DNA from: Agaribacillus aureus
Lineage (GTDB): Bacteria; Bacteroidota; Bacteroidia; Cytophagales; Cyclobacteriaceae
Length of the DNA: 64,000 nt
Direction of reading: 5' to 3'
Assembly (NCBI GenBank): GCA_030442055.1
Contig: JAUJEB010000003.1
Span: 669,418-733,417, forward strand
The position numbers were made by a program, and so were the translations under genes. Shown in pieces: positions 37,263 to 46,658 of the stretch. Every line of letters starts with the position of its first letter. Position 1 is the stretch's first letter. The notes beneath the pieces are model-generated. The model ran no database searches. It saw only the letters and a program-made list of their open reading frames with translations, and had not been told where the DNA came from.

Positions 37263-38499
37263 AAGGTACTTTCTTGTCTTAGGCACTTTTTTACTGGCTT
37301 TGCTGCTATATATTGACCGGGTATGTATATCGGTTGCTAAAGACCCCATTGCCGGTGATTTAGGTCTCAACGACAAAATGATGGGTTGGGTGTTATCCGC
37401 TTTCGCCCTTGGCTATGCGCTGATGCAAACGCCATCGGGCATGATGGCCGACAAATACGGTCCGCGGAAAACGCTGGCAACCATCGTCAGTCTATGGTCT
37501 TTCTTTACAGCTTTAACAGGCGCTGTCTGGAATTTTATCGCTCTGCTGGCAGTCAGGCTGTTGTTTGGCGCTGGAGAAGCCGGCGCTTTCCCATCCATGT
37601 CCAGGGCTATTTTTTCCTGGATACCGTTAAATGAAAGAGGGTTGATAACCGGCATCAATTTCTCCGGGTCAAGGTTGGGCGCCGCTTTTGCGTTGCCTGC
37701 TGTAGCCTGGTTGATCGATGTATTCGGCTGGCGTGTCAGCTTTGCGTTATTAGGCGTTATCGGGATATTGTGGGCTTTGGTCTGGTTTCTGCTATTCCGA
37801 GACGAGCCTGAAGACCACCCCTCGTTATCTGCTGAAGAAAAAAAATATATTCTCGAAAACCGGCAAACGGTTAGTGAAAAGGTTCAAAAACTTTCTTTTA
37901 AAACCATTATCTCTTCTAAAAATATGTGGCTGGCTATGGGGCAGTATTTCGCCAGCAATTTTACCTTTTTCTTTGCCCTGACCTGGCTTTTTCCCCATTT
38001 AAAAAACAAATATCAACTGGATTCTCTGGAAGCGGGCTTTTATGCTTCTGCTCCCCTGATATTTGGCGCGTTGGGAAACTGGTTTTCCGGTTGGCTTGTT
38101 GACTATATTTACAGGCAGGGACACTGGAAATATTCAAGAATCATTCCTGCCATTACAGGTTTTATACTGGCGGCGGCCGGATTGGTCTTTAGCGTTTATG
38201 CAGAAAGTGTTTTTCCTGCGGTTTGTTTTCTGAGCATGGCTATATTTGGGGCCGATATGACGTTACCTCCCTCCTGGTCTACCTGCGTGGATATAGGCAG
38301 GAAGCACTCCGGCGCGGTCAGCGGCACCATGAATATGGCGGGAAACGTCGGTTCATTTATCACCGCCCTGGCATTTCCATATTTAAAGGACTGGACAGGG
38401 TCGGTCACGCCCTTCTTTTTTGTAGGAGCAGCTTTAAATATCATTGCGGTCATCATATGGCTTGGTATCAAACCTAAAAGATTTGTGGAAGACTATTAA
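37255..38499 (+). CDS. MFS transporter, anion:cation symporter-like (hexuronate/sugar-acid type)
   Basis: A 414-residue major facilitator protein with about 12 membrane segments. The loop 2-3 motif GMMADKYGPRKT follows ALGYALMQTPSG, and RLLFGAGEAGAFPSMSRAIFSW and GAAFALPAVAWLID are typical of the ACS subfamily that imports hexuronates, glucarate and similar acids with protons. It overlaps the kinase gene by 8 bp and lies 11 bp before the oxidoreductase gene, so it probably imports the acid that the operon consumes. Confidence 0.93.
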   Translation: MNKRYFLVLGTFLLALLLYIDRVCISVAKDPIAGDLGLNDKMMGWVLSAFALGYALMQTPSGMMADKYGPRKTLATIVSLWSFFTALTGAVWNFIALLAVRLLFGAGEAGAFPSMSRAIFSWIPLNERGLITGINFSGSRLGAAFALPAVAWLIDVFGWRVSFALLGVIGILWALVWFLLFRDEPEDHPSLSAEEKKYILENRQTVSEKVQKLSFKTIISSKNMWLAMGQYFASNFTFFFALTWLFPHLKNKYQLDSLEAGFYASAPLIFGALGNWFSGWLVDYIYRQGHWKYSRIIPAITGFILAAAGLVFSVYAESVFPAVCFLSMAIFGADMTLPPSWSTCVDIGRKHSGAVSGTMNMAGNVGSFITALAFPYLKDWTGSVTPFFFVGAALNIIAVIIWLGIKPKRFVEDY

Positions 38500-38510
38500 T
38501 AACTCAGTAC

Positions 38511-39542
38511 ATGGAAACACTAAAAGGCGTCTGTATTGGTGCCGGATACTTCAGCCACTTTCATTGTGAGGCATGGACCAGGATCCCAACAGTACATATA
38601 GCGGCCATTTGCGATAACAATGTTGGCAAGGCCCGTGAAATGGCTTCCAAATATGAGATTCCAAACACCTACTCAGACTACCTTGAGATGTTTGAAAAGG
38701 AAAAGCCTGATTTTGTCGATATTATTACCCCTCCGGATACACACTTTGCAATTTGTAAGGCAGCGGCAGACCTGGGAATACATATCATCTGTCAAAAGCC
38801 ACTAACCCCCACCCTGGCAGAATCAAAAGCGTTGGTGGCCTGCGTCTCCAAGGCCAACATCCGTTTTATGGTACACGAGAACTTTCGCTTTCAGCCATGG
38901 CACCGGGAAATAAAAAAACTAATCGACAGCGGCATCTTAGGTGAGGATATCTTTTCGCTAAACTTTCGGATGCGTATGGGAGACGGCTGGCAAAAAGATG
39001 CATATCTGGCCCGGCAACCGTATTTCAGAGCAATGCCAAAACTTCTTATCTACGAAACCGGCATCCATTTTATAGACACATTCAGGTATCTTTCCGGCGA
39101 AATCAGAAGAGTATACGCTATACTCCGAAAAATTAATAAAAACATCGCAGGCGAAGATTGTGTATTAGTAAATTTTGAGTTTGAAAACAGGGCGGTCGGC
39201 GTATTGGATGGAAGCCGGTACCACGAGTCGAATTACCGCAATCCCCGGTATACTTTTGGCGAATTTTTAGTCGAAGGAAGCCAGGGCTGCGTCAGACTAT
39301 ATTCCAACGGAAGGTTAACCATTCAACCTTTAGGACAAAAGGAAAAAGATCATCCTTACCAACACCGGGACATCAATTTTGCCGGCGATTGTGTTTTTGC
39401 CACCCAAACACATTTTTCACAACAATTTATTGCCGGAGAGCCTTTCGAAACCGGTGGCAGAGATTATTTAAAATCTTTGGCAGTGCAGGAAGCTATTTAT
39501 AAATCCAATGAAATACATGCGCCGGTTTTGGTGAGCCGTTAA
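38511..39542 (+). CDS. Gfo/Idh/MocA-family oxidoreductase
   Basis: A 343-residue NAD(P)-dependent oxidoreductase. The Rossmann start reads GVCIGAGYFSHFHCEAW, then AICDNNVGKAREMASKY, the conserved CQKPLTPTL (EKP-type loop with Gln in place of Glu) and, in the C-terminal domain, LIYETGIHFIDTFRYL with the catalytic His. Such enzymes oxidise or reduce sugars, sugar acids or inositols. It is the last gene of the sugar-acid operon. Confidence 0.92.
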   Translation: METLKGVCIGAGYFSHFHCEAWTRIPTVHIAAICDNNVGKAREMASKYEIPNTYSDYLEMFEKEKPDFVDIITPPDTHFAICKAAADLGIHIICQKPLTPTLAESKALVACVSKANIRFMVHENFRFQPWHREIKKLIDSGILGEDIFSLNFRMRMGDGWQKDAYLARQPYFRAMPKLLIYETGIHFIDTFRYLSGEIRRVYAILRKINKNIAGEDCVLVNFEFENRAVGVLDGSRYHESNYRNPRYTFGEFLVEGSQGCVRLYSNGRLTIQPLGQKEKDHPYQHRDINFAGDCVFATQTHFSQQFIAGEPFETGGRDYLKSLAVQEAIYKSNEIHAPVLVSR

Positions 39543-39783
39543 AGCCCGGTATTGTCGCTTTGGGAATTAAAAGTGTATAGACCAATATCTTATCCCCTGG
39601 CTATAAAACTATTGATGGGCCCACACCGTTGGCTAGAGCTATCGGCACCAGGTTGGCAGTGGATTTTAACGGTTAGTGTTTTTTAGTACAAAAATATATC
39701 TTTGACCTGTTGAGATAATTCGTGGATTGATACCATTACCCGGACCAAATAATTAAAAACAACTTTTAAGACGTTTTACTTCC

Positions 39784-41670
39784 ATGCCCACAGCATCGCA
39801 GAATGAGTTAATCAAATTACAGGAATTGCTGAAAATTGAAAAGGAAGAAGACTACCGGCAATACAGCGAAAAAATTCAAATTAATACGATCGAGGATAGA
39901 AAAAAGGCCGGTATTACCTGGTATCCCATTGTCAAGTCCGGACAATTTATTAGCACCGGGGAGCGCACCACCTTGTCTTTGACCAAAACCACCCATGGCC
40001 AGTACCAGTCAAGCTTTCAGGTAGGCGCAGTGGTGAGCATATTCAAGTCTGAAGCATCACAGGAAAGGCAGGTCTCAGGTGTCATCAGCTATCTGAACAA
40101 AGAAAAAATGCGCGTGGTCCTACGGGAAAATGAGGCGCCGCCGGAATGGTTGGATGAGGGAAAACTAGGGGTCAACCTGTTATTTGATGAGGCGTCTTAC
40201 AAAGAAATGGATCAGGCCCTGCAAATAGTCGCCGGGGCTGAGCGGGGAAGGATAGCCGAGTTAAGAGAGATTTTCTACGGCGCCAACCCAGCGACTTTTC
40301 GCAAAGGTTACGATTACAACACCGTATCTCTTAACGAGAAACAAAACCAGGCTCTAACCAACATCATAAATGCTACCGATTTGGCCATTATTCACGGTCC
40401 GCCCGGTACCGGCAAAACAACGACCTTGATCCAGGCCATCAAAACGACTATTGACACAGAAAAACAGGTGCTTGTATGCGCACCAAGCAATGCCGCTGTT
40501 GACTTGCTGGTGGAAAAGCTCCTGGAAGCAGAGATCAATACGCTTAGGATTGGACATCCGGCCCGGCTAACTGAGAACGTCATCGAAAATAGCCTGGACG
40601 TAAAAGTATCCCGGCACCCTCAATTTAAGGATCTGAAAGAGAGCCGGAGAAAGTCGGAAGAGCTGAGAAAGCTGGGTTATAAATACAAACGGAACTTTGG
40701 CAAACAGGAACGGCAACAGCGGGACAGGATATTGAAAGAGGCCAGGGCATTAAAAAATTACAGCAAGGACATTGAAAACTATATCATTGGTTACCTGTTG
40801 GAATCGGCCCAGGTCATTGCCTGTACCGTCACGGGCGCCAACCAAATGTTCCTGAAGGACCGGACATTTAAAACTATATTCATTGACGAATGCTCTCAGG
40901 CCATGGAACCTGCCTGCTGGATACCTGTTATCAAAGCACAAAGAGTAATTATGGCCGGAGATCATTGTCAGCTTCCGCCTACGGTCAAATCCATTAAAGC
41001 TGCAAAGGCAGGACTGGAGGTTTCTCTGTTTGAAAAGGCCATCACCAATACCCAATCCGATGTTATGCTGGAAATGCAATATCGGATGGCGCCTGCCATC
41101 ATGGGTTTTTCCAGTCGCTATTTTTACCAAAACAAGTTGCAAACAGCCGAAGAAGTTCTCAGCCGGACCGGACCGGTGTTATGTGAATTCATTGACACAG
41201 CGGGAAGTGGTTTCAATGAAAGCCGGGACAATAGTACACTTTCTACCTATAACAAGGAAGAAGCGCACCTGCTGGTAAAACACTTAAGTCAAAACCAGCC
41301 TGCCCCGGACATGACAATTGGTATCATCGCACCTTACAAGGCACAAATCAAACTGCTGACGGAATTTGTGCAGGAAGAACACGCATTGGAAAACATCACC
41401 GGGAACATACGGATAAACACCGTTGACGCTTTTCAGGGACAGGAACGGGACGTAATTTATATTAGCCTCGTCAGGTCAAATAATGAAGCGGAAATTGGCT
41501 TCCTGAAAGAATACCGTCGCATGAACGTCGCCATGACACGCGCCAAATCGACACTGGTCATCATTGGCGATTCTGCTACATTGGCCAGCAATATGTTTTA
41601 CAAGCAAATGATTGACTACATAGAACAAAACGGCAGGTATTCAAGCGCTTTTGAATATTTATATGACTGA
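39784..41670 (+). CDS. UPF1/SMUBP2-like superfamily I helicase
   Basis: A 628-residue SF1B helicase. An N-terminal beta-barrel region covers about 50-150. Walker A GPPGTGKTTT lies at 205-214, motif Ia follows (VCAPSNAAVDLLVEKL), and motif II DECSQAMEP is at 368-376. Then come GDHCQLPPTV, QYRMAPAIMGFSS, TVDAFQGQERDVIYISLVRSN and RRMNVAMTRAK. It is a 5'-3' DNA or RNA helicase of the IGHMBP2 type found in many Bacteroidota. It is monocistronic; the 241-bp region before it holds no gene. Confidence 0.94.
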   Translation: MPTASQNELIKLQELLKIEKEEDYRQYSEKIQINTIEDRKKAGITWYPIVKSGQFISTGERTTLSLTKTTHGQYQSSFQVGAVVSIFKSEASQERQVSGVISYLNKEKMRVVLRENEAPPEWLDEGKLGVNLLFDEASYKEMDQALQIVAGAERGRIAELREIFYGANPATFRKGYDYNTVSLNEKQNQALTNIINATDLAIIHGPPGTGKTTTLIQAIKTTIDTEKQVLVCAPSNAAVDLLVEKLLEAEINTLRIGHPARLTENVIENSLDVKVSRHPQFKDLKESRRKSEELRKLGYKYKRNFGKQERQQRDRILKEARALKNYSKDIENYIIGYLLESAQVIACTVTGANQMFLKDRTFKTIFIDECSQAMEPACWIPVIKAQRVIMAGDHCQLPPTVKSIKAAKAGLEVSLFEKAITNTQSDVMLEMQYRMAPAIMGFSSRYFYQNKLQTAEEVLSRTGPVLCEFIDTAGSGFNESRDNSTLSTYNKEEAHLLVKHLSQNQPAPDMTIGIIAPYKAQIKLLTEFVQEEHALENITGNIRINTVDAFQGQERDVIYISLVRSNNEAEIGFLKEYRRMNVAMTRAKSTLVIIGDSATLASNMFYKQMIDYIEQNGRYSSAFEYLYD

Positions 41671-41806
41671 CGACGCAGAAGAACTTTTTCCTCCTATAAT
41701 TGTTTTTTATGGTAAAGGCCCTTAAATGTCGTGTCTATTACATAAACTAATAATTAGATAACAATTTAACATTCATTAACTTTAGTACCTCGTACTTACT
41801 ACAAAC

Positions 41807-42949
41807 ATGAATTTAAATATGATGAAGAAGCAATTATTCTTATCAGGTGTCGTCATAGTATTGGCAGGCCTGGTTTACGCGGTTTCTGTAGCCAAAGACG
41901 AGTCCAAAAAAGTTTATAATACTACCGTAATTCCTCAGAATAAGGACCTCAATAAAGCCACCTTTGCCGGAGGTTGTTTTTGGTGCATGGAAAAGCCTTT
42001 TGAAAAATTACCTGGGGTTTCGGCTGTAATTTCAGGATATACCGGTGGTAAAAAACCAAACCCCACCTACCGGCAAGTATCTTCAGGCGCTACAGGTCAT
42101 GCCGAGGCCGTACAGATATACTATGACCCGGCCAAAATTTCATACAATGACCTGCTGGAAGTATTTTGGCGACAAATTAATCCTACCGACGGCGGGGGCC
42201 AGTTTGTGGACAGAGGACCGCAGTATCGGTCTGAAATCTATTATCACGACCAGGATCAAAAAAAACAAGCAGAGGCGTCAAAGAATAAACTGGCCAGTTC
42301 TGGAAGGTTCGATAAACCCATTGTCACCGCTATCACACCATTTGAAAAATTTTACCAGGCGGAGGACTATCACCAGGATTATTACTTAAAAAGTCCGGAT
42401 AACTACTATCGTTATCGCAAAGGTTCCGGCAGAGACCAGTATATACAAAAAATTTGGGGTGATGACCTGAAGTATAAAGTAAAAACTTCTGCCACCAATG
42501 AATCTTCCAGGACGTACGACAAACCTTCGCGGGAAGAACTGAAAAAGCAATTGACGCGTTTGCAATACGATGTCACACAAAACGAGGCTACGGAGCGCCC
42601 CTTTTCCAATGAATACTGGGATAATAAAAAGGAAGGCGTTTATGTAGACATTGTTTCCGGAGAACCTTTATTCAGCTCAAGAGATAAGTATCGTTCCGGA
42701 ACAGGCTGGCCAAGTTTTACCAAACCCATTAACAATCATTATATTGTAGAGAAAACTGACCACCATCTCGGTTATGCGCGTACGGAGGTAAGAAGCAAAT
42801 ATGGCGATAGTCATTTGGGCCATGTATTTCCGGATGGACCAAAGCCTACGGGTTTGCGTTATTGTATCAATTCTGCTGCCTTGAAATTTATCCCTAAAGA
42901 AAACCTGGAAAAATCCGGTTATACGGATTTAGCGTCCTTGTTTGAATAG
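41807..42949 (+). CDS. Bifunctional peptide methionine sulfoxide reductase MsrA-MsrB fusion, exported
   Basis: A 380-residue fusion. A membrane anchor or signal segment ([18 protein letters not shown]) suggests a periplasmic location; an internal ATG at 41819 is an equally good start. The MsrA domain spans about 48-205 with the catalytic [11 protein letters not shown]. The MsrB domain spans about 240-370, with [20 protein letters not shown] and the catalytic Cys in [10 protein letters not shown]. The MsrB half lacks the zinc CxxC pairs ([12 protein letters not shown] where many have CxxCxxPLF), as in PilB-type enzymes. It repairs both S- and R-methionine sulfoxide in exported proteins. Confidence 0.95.
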   Translation: MNLNMMKKQLFLSGVVIVLAGLVYAVSVAKDESKKVYNTTVIPQNKDLNKATFAGGCFWCMEKPFEKLPGVSAVISGYTGGKKPNPTYRQVSSGATGHAEAVQIYYDPAKISYNDLLEVFWRQINPTDGGGQFVDRGPQYRSEIYYHDQDQKKQAEASKNKLASSGRFDKPIVTAITPFEKFYQAEDYHQDYYLKSPDNYYRYRKGSGRDQYIQKIWGDDLKYKVKTSATNESSRTYDKPSREELKKQLTRLQYDVTQNEATERPFSNEYWDNKKEGVYVDIVSGEPLFSSRDKYRSGTGWPSFTKPINNHYIVEKTDHHLGYARTEVRSKYGDSHLGHVFPDGPKPTGLRYCINSAALKFIPKENLEKSGYTDLASLFE

Positions 42950-43139
42950 ATCATCAGCTGTTGAAATCTAAGATATGACAGCCTGGTTTAATACCTGATA
43001 GGAACCACGTGACCCGTAACTCGTCGCGGTGGTAACTAAAGGCCAGGAAAGCCTTAATTCTGTTGCTGCTTTTACCTAATTTGGTATTAAAATGCTTAAA
43101 TTTAAACCAAAAATTGTATCAGTTAAACCCCGAAAACCC

Positions 43140-43655
43140 ATGAAAAACATCGCCAGGTTTATCGCCATTGCACTGGTATTGGCAGCTTGTCAGCAAAAAG
43201 CGCAGGAAAACCAGGAAACGGCTAGCAGCACACAAAAAGACGAAGTATCTAATGCCGAGGCAACTCTGAATTATTATGGAGAAAAAATAAGCCCTGAAGG
43301 TGCTATAAAAAGTGAGGACTTACTGGCGGCGCTGGAAGGAAAAGATTCCATTGCCGTAAAACTCACCAGCCAAATATTATCTACCTGCAAAGTGAAAGGT
43401 TGCTGGATGAAGGTAAACCTCGCCGAGAACTCGGATATGCGGGTTACCTTCAAGGATTATGGTTTCTTTGTACCCAAGGAAGGTATGGAGGGAAAAGAGA
43501 CCATCATTGAAGGATATGCAACACAAATAGAAACAGACGTTGCCACTTTAAAACATTATGCTAAGGATGCCGGAAAAACGCAGGAAGAAATTGATGCCAT
43601 TACGGAACCCAAAAGGGAAGTAGCGTTTGTGGCCAAAGGGGTTATCATTAAATAG
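43140..43655 (+). CDS. DUF4920-family lipoprotein
   Basis: About 171 residues from the start at 43140, which gives a lipoprotein signal (IARFIAIALVLAAC). An upstream start at 43092 would add 16 residues that do not fit a signal peptide. The mature part contains YGEKISPEGAIKSEDLLAAL and STCKVKGCWMKV with two cysteines and ends in EVAFVAKGVIIK, typical of DUF4920 proteins. The function is unknown. It lies between two methionine sulfoxide reductase genes, suggesting an envelope redox role. Confidence 0.8.
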   Translation: MKNIARFIAIALVLAACQQKAQENQETASSTQKDEVSNAEATLNYYGEKISPEGAIKSEDLLAALEGKDSIAVKLTSQILSTCKVKGCWMKVNLAENSDMRVTFKDYGFFVPKEGMEGKETIIEGYATQIETDVATLKHYAKDAGKTQEEIDAITEPKREVAFVAKGVIIK

Positions 43656-43760
43656 CCATTCACAGGCGCAAGTATGGTACTTGCCTGCGGTACGTAATCT
43701 TGCCGGCAGTTACGTGGTGACTCCTGGAAATAGCGCTGAATTTAAAACTAATGTATACCC

Positions 43761-44153
43761 ATGGAACAAAAATTTAATGAGTTATCACCCGAAGAGGAAA
43801 GGGTCATTGTGCACAAGGGAACCGAGATGCCTTTTACCGGCAAGTATGACAAACATTTTGAACCTAAGGGTACCTATATATGCAAACGTTGCAATGCTCC
43901 TCTTTACTATTCCGAACACAAGTTCTCCTCTCACTGCGGCTGGCCCAGTTTTGATGATGAGATCCCCGGAGCCGTCAGGCGCGAACCGGATGCCGACGGG
44001 AGGCGAACAGAAATACTCTGCGCCAATTGCAACGCACATCTCGGACATGTTTTTGAAGGCGAATATCTGACACCAAAGAATGTAAGACATTGCGTTAACT
44101 CCATTAGTATGAATTTTGTAGGGGAGAAACTGGAGGGATGGCCTAAGGATTAA
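43761..44153 (+). CDS. msrB: Peptide-methionine (R)-S-oxide reductase MsrB, zinc type
   Basis: A 130-residue MsrB without a signal peptide, so cytoplasmic. Two zinc CxxC pairs are present ([13 protein letters not shown] and [14 protein letters not shown]). The substrate motif [12 protein letters not shown] carries the resolving-type Cys and [11 protein letters not shown] the catalytic Cys. It reduces R-methionine sulfoxide and complements the exported MsrA-MsrB fusion encoded 0.8 kb upstream, giving two MsrB types in one cluster. Confidence 0.95.
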   Translation: MEQKFNELSPEEERVIVHKGTEMPFTGKYDKHFEPKGTYICKRCNAPLYYSEHKFSSHCGWPSFDDEIPGAVRREPDADGRRTEILCANCNAHLGHVFEGEYLTPKNVRHCVNSISMNFVGEKLEGWPKD

Positions 44154-44157
44154 GGCG

Positions 44158-44202
44158 CCCGTGCCTGTTTTAGCCACACGGGTATACCACCGGTCTCCCG
44201 GT
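44158..44202. terminator. Possible bidirectional terminator between convergent msrB and map
   Basis: CCCGTG at 44158-44163 pairs with CACGGG at 44177-44182, and ACCGG at 44189-44193 pairs with CCGGT at 44198-44202. These two short GC-rich hairpins lie in the 96-bp convergent gap. There is no clear T run, so the call is tentative. Confidence 0.3.
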
Positions 44203-44249
44203 TAGGCTTCCTGCCCTACCATTTGCTCCGGGACAGTCGCACCGCAGCT

Positions 44250-45008
44250 TTATATACCATTATTGGCAGTCAAGATAATGGGGGATTCATCTGTCACAAT
44301 CAGTGTGTGTTCGTGCTGCGCTACAAAACTGCCGTCGGTGGTTTTCAAAGTCCAGCCATCGTTGGCTTGTTTGACCATTCTTGCCTTGGTGGAAATAAAA
44401 GTTTCAAGCGCAATCACCGAGTCTTTTCTGAATCTTTGCCGGTTAAACCGGTCTGCAAAGCAGGGGATCTCGTGGGGTTTGTCATGTAAACTTCGCCCAA
44501 TGCCGTGGCCAACCAGGTTTTTTATAGTGGTATAACCTCTTTTCTTAGCTTCATTTTCAATTAAGGCGCCGACTGCCGCAATTCTCACGCCACCTCTGAT
44601 GTGATTGATTGCCTTATAAAGTATTTCCTTTGATGAGTTGACCAGGGATTCCAGTTGCCGGTAATCTTTGCCCAAAACAAAAGAGGCGCCATTATCCCCG
44701 TAATAACCATCTAGTTCAGCAGAAACATCAATATTCACCAGGTCACCTTCTTCCAATATAACCTGTTCTGAAGGGATCCCGTGTGCCACCTCGTGGTTAA
44801 CACTGATACAGTTCCATCCGGGAAATCCATACATTTTCTTTGGCGCCGGGTTGGCTCCATATGACTTTAAAATGTTATAACCATATTCATCCAGCGCCAT
44901 GGTTGACATGCCTGGCCTGGCATATGCTCTCATCTTATTTAAAGTTTCCCCTACGATCTGACTCGCCCTGGTCATCCCGTTTAAATCCTGAATTGATTTG
45001 ATAGACAT
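44250..45008 (-). CDS. map: Type I methionine aminopeptidase
   Basis: A 252-residue MetAP. The metal ligands sit in HEVAHGIPSE, VNIDVSAELDGYYGDNGASF, NLVGHGIGRSLHDKPHEIPCF, ALETFIS and VAQHEHTLIVTD. It removes the initiator methionine from new proteins in the cytoplasm. It is convergent with msrB and is probably transcribed alone. Confidence 0.96.
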   Translation of the reverse strand: MSIKSIQDLNGMTRASQIVGETLNKMRAYARPGMSTMALDEYGYNILKSYGANPAPKKMYGFPGWNCISVNHEVAHGIPSEQVILEEGDLVNIDVSAELDGYYGDNGASFVLGKDYRQLESLVNSSKEILYKAINHIRGGVRIAAVGALIENEAKKRGYTTIKNLVGHGIGRSLHDKPHEIPCFADRFNRQRFRKDSVIALETFISTKARMVKQANDGWTLKTTDGSFVAQHEHTLIVTDESPIILTANNGI

Positions 45009-45164
45009 CGTATAATCGTCGTTTGCTGTACCTTAAAATATCGCCACACCTGCAAAGACTATGACCTCCGCAGATGTTGTATGAGGTTAAATGTATTGAA
45101 TATTATCAAAAATTCGAAGTAATCGGGGCTAACTAAATGAAGAATAACGGCTTCATCAAAAAAA

Positions 45165-46211
45165 TCAGCTATCCCCGGTTTGACGATTAATAAATTGAAA
45201 AGCCTTTTGAAGATAAACAGCATTATTGAGCCCTCTGACAAATGCTTTAACGGAGGTTGTCTCCCGGTCTTTCCTGATTTGCAGCAGCCCGAAGTTAAGT
45301 TCTGTTATCATCGGACCAAGCCTATATTCGTTGAACTCCTTTGCGTCTTTGCTTCTGACGTGTGTCAGACCGCTGGAAGTAAGGTCATATATCGGGTACG
45401 TAAGCCGGGGCAGGTCAGCCTTGGAAAATTCGGCCATGTGACGATCGCCACTGAGGAAAAAGACCCCGCTGGCTTTACTTTCTACTACGAGATCAAACAA
45501 TCTTTGTTTGGCTTTGGGAAAATTAGCCCATTTTTCATAAGCGTGCTCCTCCGGTATTACCTGGATGCTGCTGGCTATTATATGAACATCTCCCTCATTT
45601 TTTTTTAGCTCATGACTCAACCATTGCCATTGCTCCTGTCCAAGTATGTCGCCCGATTCATTAGGCAGGCATGCCCGGTTTTCGGTGAGAACCGTGTCCC
45701 TGTGATACCTGGTATCCAATAATAGGATTTTTATCCGCAAATCTCCTGCTTCTTTCAGGTAGGAGGTGTATATGCCTCGCTGGCTTCTTCTCTGGCTAGG
45801 TGTGGATTCGCCAATAAAATCCAGGAAAAGCTGTTGACTTTCCACTTTCTGCCTGTATCCTTTGCCGCCATCATTGATGCCATAGTCGTGATCGTCCCAG
45901 GTGCCAATAACCTCCACATTATTTCTAAAATTTTGATATCCCGGATTGGACAGCTGTTTTTGATATTTATGCTTTAATGTATCCATATTGTCGGTATCGC
46001 CATAAATATTGTCCCCCAGCCAAATCCACAAATCCGGCTCCTGTCGCAATATTTCAGACCACATTGGTTGATCCTTGTTTGCGCGATTGCAAGAACCAAA
46101 GGCGATGGTCAGTGCATTGGCTGACTGATGGGATGAGCTGCCATTATTATCGGCGCAGGCGATAATGCCCAAAACCATTATAATCGCCAGGAATCTCATA
46201 AGGTATATCAT
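45165..46211 (-). CDS. PhoD-like metallophosphatase, lipoprotein
   Basis: A 348-residue alkaline phosphatase D-type protein. The signal ends in LGIIAC, a lipobox. Metal-site motifs are FGSCNRANKDQP, LWIWLGDNIYGD, GTWDDHDYGINDGG, LLLDTRYHRD, and FLSGDRHMAEF. It is likely a surface or periplasmic phosphodiesterase or phospholipase; the substrate is unknown. The alternative start at the fifth codon would shorten it slightly. Confidence 0.9.
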   Translation of the reverse strand: MIYLMRFLAIIMVLGIIACADNNGSSSHQSANALTIAFGSCNRANKDQPMWSEILRQEPDLWIWLGDNIYGDTDNMDTLKHKYQKQLSNPGYQNFRNNVEVIGTWDDHDYGINDGGKGYRQKVESQQLFLDFIGESTPSQRRSQRGIYTSYLKEAGDLRIKILLLDTRYHRDTVLTENRACLPNESGDILGQEQWQWLSHELKKNEGDVHIIASSIQVIPEEHAYEKWANFPKAKQRLFDLVVESKASGVFFLSGDRHMAEFSKADLPRLTYPIYDLTSSGLTHVRSKDAKEFNEYRLGPMITELNFGLLQIRKDRETTSVKAFVRGLNNAVYLQKAFQFINRQTGDS

Positions 46212-46658
46212 AACACCAGGTTTATCAAACAGTTTTTCAATATGAAAAAAATATTTTTAAAAATGGCCGGGGGTAAACCGGGAGCGGTAAAGCTTAAAGA
46301 CAAGTTAACACAGGGTAGGCGGTTTCTTAATAAACTACACAATTGTCGCCTACCGACAAAAATGTTATGATTTTGTGATAACTCTTCAAAAAATAATTGC
46401 GTTTTTTAGTGTATCGCAATCCTGGTAATTAAGGTGCACAACAAAGTTTTGGTTATGCATTTTTAAAATAGCACCCATGGTTTTTATGGGTGCTTATTTT
46501 TTTGGTAGTCGCCCAACGCTGTTGGTCATTTATAACAACCAAACCTCAATAAGTCCCACCACAAGCCCACTGCAGCAAAACAGCATTTATTAAATGACTC
46601 GGGGGTTCTTAAAAATATTGGTTAAATTTACCGTCGGTAAAACCATAACTTCTATATT
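46212..46658. other. Gene-free 447-bp interval with an orphan terminator
   Basis: No protein ORF of note on either strand. It contains a clean rightward terminator at 46471-46503 that follows no annotated rightward gene. A small RNA ending there is possible. The left part should hold the promoter of the PhoD-like gene. Confidence 0.5.
46471..46503 (+). terminator. Orphan rho-independent terminator
   Basis: GCACCCAT at 46471-46478 and ATGGGTGC at 46486-46493 form a perfect 8-bp stem with a 7-nt loop, followed by TTATTTTTTT. This is a textbook intrinsic terminator in the rightward direction. The nearest upstream gene is transcribed leftward, so the terminated transcript is not an annotated gene. 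Confidence 0.75.

Noticed and set aside
41777..41784. TAACTTTA as a Bacteroidota -7 promoter element before the MsrA-MsrB gene
   Set aside because: It is one base from TAnnTTTG and well placed, but no matching -33 element was found at the right distance.
42950..43139. A SAM or other riboswitch upstream of the DUF4920 gene
   Set aside because: The region has some pairing (CCAC near 43014 with GTGG near 43030) but none of the conserved SAM or cobalamin riboswitch cores.
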